This document shows, in pieces, positions 60,038 to 64,000 of a stretch of DNA of 64,000 bases. The stretch comes from Candidatus Accumulibacter iunctus. Lineage in GTDB: Bacteria > Pseudomonadota > Gammaproteobacteria > Burkholderiales > Rhodocyclaceae. Position 1 is the stretch's first letter; each line of letters starts with the position of its first letter. The notes beneath the pieces are model-generated. The model did not search any database. It was not told the DNA's origin and worked only from the letters and a program-made list of their open reading frames with translations. The DNA is taken from assembly GCA_002345025.1 (NCBI GenBank), contig DDUX01000070.1, positions 1 to 64,000 on the forward strand, given 5' to 3'. The position numbers were made by a program, and so were the translations under genes.

Positions 60038-60972
60038 TGACGCTCCAGAGCGACGACGAACAGGGCTGCGGCGTCGAAACCCGTCTGTTCGGCGATTTCC
60101 ACCATACACGTCGGGCTCGTGACGTTGATCTCGGTCAGCCAGTCACCGATGACATCGATGCCGACCAGCAGCAGACCACGGGCTGCGAGCACTGGCGCCA
60201 GGCTGCTGGCGATCTCGAGGTCACGCGGACTCAGCGCGCGCGCCACACCGGTACCGCCCGCCGCCAGATTGCCGCGCGTCTCGCCAGCCCTGGGAATGCG
60301 GGCGAGGCAGTAGGGAACCACCTCACCAGCGACCAGCAGGATGCGCTTGTCGCCATCGGCAATCTCGGGAATGTAGCGCTGCACCATGATCGTTCGCCCA
60401 CCATCGTGCGTCAGCGTCTCGACGATCACGTTGCGGTTCGGATCATCGTGGCGCACGTGAAAGACCTCGCTGCCACCCATGCCGCCGAGCGGCTTCAAGA
60501 TCACGTCGCGCTCGGTGTCGATGAAGGAGTGAATGACAGCGGCGTCACGCGCGACGGTCGTCGGCACCGCGAAATGGGCGAACTCGGTGATCGACAGCTT
60601 CTCCGGGTGATCGCGCAGAGCACGCGGCCGGTTGAAGACGCGCGCGCCCTCGGCTTCCGCCCGTTCGAGCAACCAGGTGGTGGTCACGTACTCGATGTCG
60701 AAGGGTGGATCCTTGCGCATCAGTACGGCGCGGAAATCGCGCAGGGCGACGACGTGGCGATCAACCTCGACGAACCAGTCGGTGTCGTCGGCCAGCATCT
60801 CGAGATGCACCGCTTCAGCACAGACACCATGCAGCGGCGACCAGTGGATGGCCTCCTGCTGGATCGTCCAGACGGCATGTCCGGCTGCCTGCGCCGCACG
60901 CATGATGGCGACACTGGTGTCCTTGTAGGCCTTCAGCGAACGCAGGCAGTCTACGATGAATGCTAGGCGCAC
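60019..60972 (-). CDS. gshB: Glutathione synthetase
   Basis: A protein of 317 residues from GTG with AAGGAG eight bases upstream, VRLAFIVDCLRSLKAYKDTS. ATP-grasp signatures: DVILKPLGGMGGSEVFHV, MVQRYIPEIADGDKRILLV and EINVTSPTCMVEIAEQTG. Joins glycine to gamma-glutamylcysteine. Its start overlaps the gshA stop by ten bases. Confidence 0.94.
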   Translation of the reverse strand: MRLAFIVDCLRSLKAYKDTSVAIMRAAQAAGHAVWTIQQEAIHWSPLHGVCAEAVHLEMLADDTDWFVEVDRHVVALRDFRAVLMRKDPPFDIEYVTTTWLLERAEAEGARVFNRPRALRDHPEKLSITEFAHFAVPTTVARDAAVIHSFIDTERDVILKPLGGMGGSEVFHVRHDDPNRNVIVETLTHDGGRTIMVQRYIPEIADGDKRILLVAGEVVPYCLARIPRAGETRGNLAAGGTGVARALSPRDLEIASSLAPVLAARGLLLVGIDVIGDWLTEINVTSPTCMVEIAEQTGFDAAALFVVALERQCVAAA

Positions 60973-62273
60973 GGCAGTGACTCCTTGACGGTGGCGGTAC
61001 GTTCGAGTTCGAGCGAGGCAGCGAGCTGTGCCAGGCGGGCGACGACGCCATAGGCATAGAAACGGTTGGGCGCCGCGTCCGGATTCTGACAATGGTCGGG
61101 CAGCGAGCAACTGGTGGCGAACGCGAGTGGCTGAAAGTGCATTCCGGGTGCGTTGAGGTTCTCGTCCCGGCCACGCCCGCTATGAACACGGTAGAAACCA
61201 CCGACGACGAAACGGTCGATCATGTAGACCACCGGCTCGGCGACCCCTTCGTCACTGCCGCTGCCGATCCGTTCGAAGGTGTGCACGCCTTCCTGGATGA
61301 TGACCTGCGACACGGCGAGGCCCTCCTTGATCACCGACATCTTGTTGCGCTGCCGACGACTGAGCCCGGTCACCTGCGCCGCATCCTTGACCGTCATTAC
61401 CCCCATGCCGTAGGTTCCCGCGTCCGCCTTGACCACCACGTAGGGTGTCTCCTCGATCCCGTACTGCCGATATTTCTCGCGAATCAGTTCGAGCACCGCG
61501 TCGACGTTGGCAGCGAGACACTCCTCCCCCTGCCGCTCATGAAAGTTCACGCTGCTGCACACCGAGAAATAGGGGTTGATCCGCCACGGGTCGATGCCGG
61601 TCAACCGCGCAAAATCGCCCGCCACCTCGTCGTAGGCGGCGAAGTGGTTCGACTTCCGGCGCAACGCCCAACCGGCGTGCAGCGGCGGCAGGACGAACTG
61701 CCCTTCGAGGTCGCGCAGAACATCCGGGATACCCGCCGAGAGATCGTTGTTCAGCAGAATCGCGCAGGGCTCGAAGCCACTGACGCCAAGCCGCGAACCA
61801 CGACGCAGCAAAGGTTCCAGGAGCAGCGTCGTGCCATCGGCGAGCGCCACCGGTGTTGGCTGATCGATCCCGGGCAACAGCGATCCGAGACGAACCTCCA
61901 GCCCGGTCAGGCGGAGAAACTTGGCGATCTGCGCGACGTTCTGCAGGTAGAAGAGATTGCGCGTATGGTTCTCAGGGATCAGCAACACGCGCTTCGCGTC
62001 CGGGCAGATCCGGTCGACCGCCGTCATCGCTGCCTGGACGCAGAGCGGCAGAAAGGTGGCGTCGAGGTTGTTGAAGCCGCCCGGAAACAGATTCATGTCG
62101 ACCGGCGCCAGCTTGAAGCCCGCATTGCGCAGATCGACCGAGCCGTAGAAGGGGGGCGTGTGCTCCTGCCACTGGGATCTGAACCAGCGTTCGATCTCCG
62201 GCATCAACTCGAGGAACCGCCGCTCGATCTCCAGCAGCGGACCGTCGAGTGAAGTTTTCAGACGTGGGACCAT
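60963..62273 (-). CDS. gshA: Glutamate-cysteine ligase, ATP-grasp-like proteobacterial type
   Basis: A protein of 436 residues starting MVPRLKTSLDGPLLEIERRF. Blocks DMNLFPGGFNNLDATFLPLC, LIPENHTRNLFYLQNV, NPYFSVCSSVNFHERQGEEC and VVVKADAGTYGMGVMTVKDA match the betaproteobacterial GshA family, which is unrelated in sequence to E. coli GshA. First step of glutathione synthesis. First gene of the gshA-gshB-apbE-IIA-ptsH-ptsI run. Confidence 0.92.
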   Translation of the reverse strand: MVPRLKTSLDGPLLEIERRFLELMPEIERWFRSQWQEHTPPFYGSVDLRNAGFKLAPVDMNLFPGGFNNLDATFLPLCVQAAMTAVDRICPDAKRVLLIPENHTRNLFYLQNVAQIAKFLRLTGLEVRLGSLLPGIDQPTPVALADGTTLLLEPLLRRGSRLGVSGFEPCAILLNNDLSAGIPDVLRDLEGQFVLPPLHAGWALRRKSNHFAAYDEVAGDFARLTGIDPWRINPYFSVCSSVNFHERQGEECLAANVDAVLELIREKYRQYGIEETPYVVVKADAGTYGMGVMTVKDAAQVTGLSRRQRNKMSVIKEGLAVSQVIIQEGVHTFERIGSGSDEGVAEPVVYMIDRFVVGGFYRVHSGRGRDENLNAPGMHFQPLAFATSCSLPDHCQNPDAAPNRFYAYGVVARLAQLAASLELERTATVKESLPCA

Positions 62274-62364
62274 GGGCTTCTCTTCTCCTCGCGGATGCGC
62301 GCTCGCGGCTTCGGCGCTGCTGGCTGGCAGAATGTGCGGCCGCGCACGGCTGTACCGCAATCCG

Positions 62365-63600
62365 TCATTGTACACCGCGAGCGGGCAGCAGCGCCCGCAG
62401 CGGACCGGGAAGCGGGGTCTGTTCGAGGCTGCGCTGCGTGAACAGAAAGCGGCCGTCACAAACAAAACCGAGATCCGCCCAGTCGACCGTGTTCAGCGCA
62501 TCCGCCATCTGCTGCACGGCGAGCAGCGGGTCGTGCGGGAAGATGGCCAGCACCGAGCCATCGTAATGAGGGCAGGGATGGCAGAAGAAGGGATGCGAAC
62601 TTCGCGTCTTGCTGTTGACATAGACCCGCGGCAGCGGCGACTGGTGATAGCCGCGACCCCAGTGCCACCAGTTGGCCTCGTCGAAGGGACGGATGCGGCG
62701 CGTGATCAGCCGTTCCTTGTGCGGCAGCAGGACCGCCGGTGGCGGGTCGCCCGCTTCGCACCAGAGCATGCGCCGCGTCCTGCCGCTGCGCACAGTCGAC
62801 GAGCAGACGAAGTCGCGATTGCCATACAGTTCGCTGGCGTACAGATCGTCGGCGCCCGAGACGGCACCGACCTTGACGAATGCGATGTCGGTCAGGTGCA
62901 GCTCGTAGTCGCCGCGGGTGAACAGAAGATGGCCGCCACTCTCGACGAAGTGCCGCTCGTCCCACTGCAATCTCGCGAGGCCTGCCAGTCCGTCGGCAAC
63001 ACCCTGCGCCGCGTAGCGCGTCCGGCGCGAAAAATTGCCACGCTCGAAACGCCAGATGGCGCAGTTCGGGGTCGCGTCGTCGAACAACCTGGAGTCACCG
63101 AGATCGACGAAATCGGTGATCGTTCCCGCCGCGTACAGCAGCCGGTTGAGCGGCACCGCCGAGGTTGCCTTTAGGAAATCACGCGGCGTGATGAAGACCA
63201 GTTCACCGCCAGGCGCGAGATGCCGCAGGCACTTCTCGATGAAGAACAGGTAAAGATTGGCACGTCCATCGAGAACGCTGCGCTGCACCAGGCCACGCGT
63301 CGCGACGGCAATGTCCTGGTACCGCACGTAGGGTGGATTGCCGATCACCGTGGCGAACGACTCGCCCTCGGGAAAGGCGAAGAAGTCGATGACGCGCGCC
63401 CCCTGCGGCGCGTGTCGCGGATCGATCTCGACGCCGACGGCAAACGGAAAATGCTGCAGGAAGGCACCGTCCCCACACGCGGGCTCGAGAACGCGCCCAC
63501 GATTGCGCACCAGCGCCAGCATCGCGTCGACGATCGCCGGCGGCGTGAACACCTGGCCGAGGCGGCTGACGTCGAATTTCGGCGGCACGGCCACGCTCAA
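62365..63600 (-). CDS. N6-adenine DNA methyltransferase (Eco57I-like), orphan
   Basis: A protein of 411 residues. Motif I is VLEPACGDGAFLQHFPFAVG, motif IV is VIGNPPYVRYQDI (NPPY adenine methylase catalytic motif), and GQVFTPPAIVDAMLAL (about 15-30) is the N-terminal X motif. The C-terminal half should be the target recognition domain (FDEANWWHWGRGYHQSP). No restriction endonuclease or specificity gene is adjacent, so it may be a solitary or regulatory methylase. Confidence 0.87.
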   Translation of the reverse strand: MSVAVPPKFDVSRLGQVFTPPAIVDAMLALVRNRGRVLEPACGDGAFLQHFPFAVGVEIDPRHAPQGARVIDFFAFPEGESFATVIGNPPYVRYQDIAVATRGLVQRSVLDGRANLYLFFIEKCLRHLAPGGELVFITPRDFLKATSAVPLNRLLYAAGTITDFVDLGDSRLFDDATPNCAIWRFERGNFSRRTRYAAQGVADGLAGLARLQWDERHFVESGGHLLFTRGDYELHLTDIAFVKVGAVSGADDLYASELYGNRDFVCSSTVRSGRTRRMLWCEAGDPPPAVLLPHKERLITRRIRPFDEANWWHWGRGYHQSPLPRVYVNSKTRSSHPFFCHPCPHYDGSVLAIFPHDPLLAVQQMADALNTVDWADLGFVCDGRFLFTQRSLEQTPLPGPLRALLPARGVQ

Positions 63601-63643
63601 GCCCGCCGTCTCGGCGTCATCGCGACCGCTCGCAGGTGCACGG

Positions 63644-64000
63644 TCAGCGCACCGCCCACGGCATCACGGGTACCGTCGAAATGCTGTTCGCCGGCGCACC
63701 GTCGATCAACTTGCGGCTGATCGCGAGATAGATCAGCGTTCGGTTCGCCTCGTCCCACATCCGCACGACGCGCGTTTCCTTGAACAGGATCGATGTGTCG
63801 CCCGAAAACACCGTCGCCTCCTTCGCCAGCTTGTCCGGCAGACTGATCGGTCCCGTCTGCCGGCAAGCAAGCGAAAACTGCGAGGGATCTTCCGCCAGAC
63901 CGAGCGAACCACTGACGCCGCCGGTTCTCGCCTGACTGACGTGACAGGTGACACCCGGGACTTTCGGGTCGGGAAAACTCTCGACACAGACGCGGTGGTT
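63644..64000 (-). CDS. creA: CreA family protein, 3' part (partial)
   Basis: The frame is open from the right edge to TGA at 63644-63646; 118 residues are visible and the start lies outside. CVESFPDPKVPGVTCHVSQA, GGVSGSLGLAEDPSQFSLAC and CRQTGPISLPD are conserved blocks of CreA, a periplasmic protein of unknown function. The C-terminus reads PANSISTVPVMPWAVR. Minus-strand neighbour of the methyltransferase gene. Confidence 0.88.
   Translation of the reverse strand, partial: NHRVCVESFPDPKVPGVTCHVSQARTGGVSGSLGLAEDPSQFSLACRQTGPISLPDKLAKEATVFSGDTSILFKETRVVRMWDEANRTLIYLAISRKLIDGAPANSISTVPVMPWAVR

Noticed and set aside
1..64000. tRNA, rRNA or CRISPR loci
   Set aside because: Intergenic regions were read on both strands; no cloverleaf with a TTCRANNC arm, no rRNA core sequence and no direct-repeat array was seen.

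Overview
The window is GC-rich DNA from a betaproteobacterium. The gene sets mreBCD-mrdA-rodA-rlpA, gatCAB, metXW, dac-ybeD-lipB-lipA and gshA-gshB-apbE-EIIA-HPr-EI are arranged as in Rhodocyclales. Protein content resembles the Candidatus Accumulibacter type, but this is an inference from gene content; no rRNA or marker comparison was possible. No tRNA, rRNA or CRISPR array was seen.

Layout. 1-6.2 kb: a heavy-metal RND efflux operon (end of a TolC-like gene, a small periplasmic protein, a CusB-type adaptor, a CusA-type pump, a small periplasmic protein and a DUF411 protein). 6.2-9.7 kb: an accessory island bounded by two direct copies (about 590 bp) of the DUF411 segment. It holds a truncated group II intron, minus-strand integron-type gene cassettes with two attC sites, two toxin-antitoxin-like pairs and one copy of a 120-bp dispersed repeat. 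9.8-17.7 kb: an unusual six-gene minus-strand cluster: a GH13 glucan enzyme, a CBM48/gluconate-dehydrogenase-subunit-3-like fusion, a GMC flavoprotein, two long paralogous cupin proteins and a cupin fused to an RNA-polymerase alpha-CTD-like domain. 17.9-20.1 kb: truncated and fused gene remnants. 20.1-34.8 kb: mixed metabolic and membrane genes (CPA2 antiporter, radical SAM, sirtuin, metallophosphoesterase, PepD, PssA, methylcitrate enzymes). 34.8-64 kb: mostly conserved housekeeping blocks: lipoate synthesis, cell-shape operon, GatCAB, pyrE/exonuclease III, methionine synthesis, PTS regulatory proteins, glutathione synthesis, an orphan adenine methyltransferase and the 3' part of creA.

How it fits together. 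The efflux operon and its duplicated DUF411 gene point to copper or related metal stress. The 9.8-17.7 kb cluster is the best candidate for an undescribed system: a glycogen-type binding module is fused to a dehydrogenase small subunit beside its likely GMC catalytic partner and a branching-enzyme-like GH13 protein, which suggests oxidative modification of glycogen or another alpha-glucan. The island between the DUF411 copies records repeated mobile-element activity: cassette insertion, intron decay, repeat insertion and segmental duplication.
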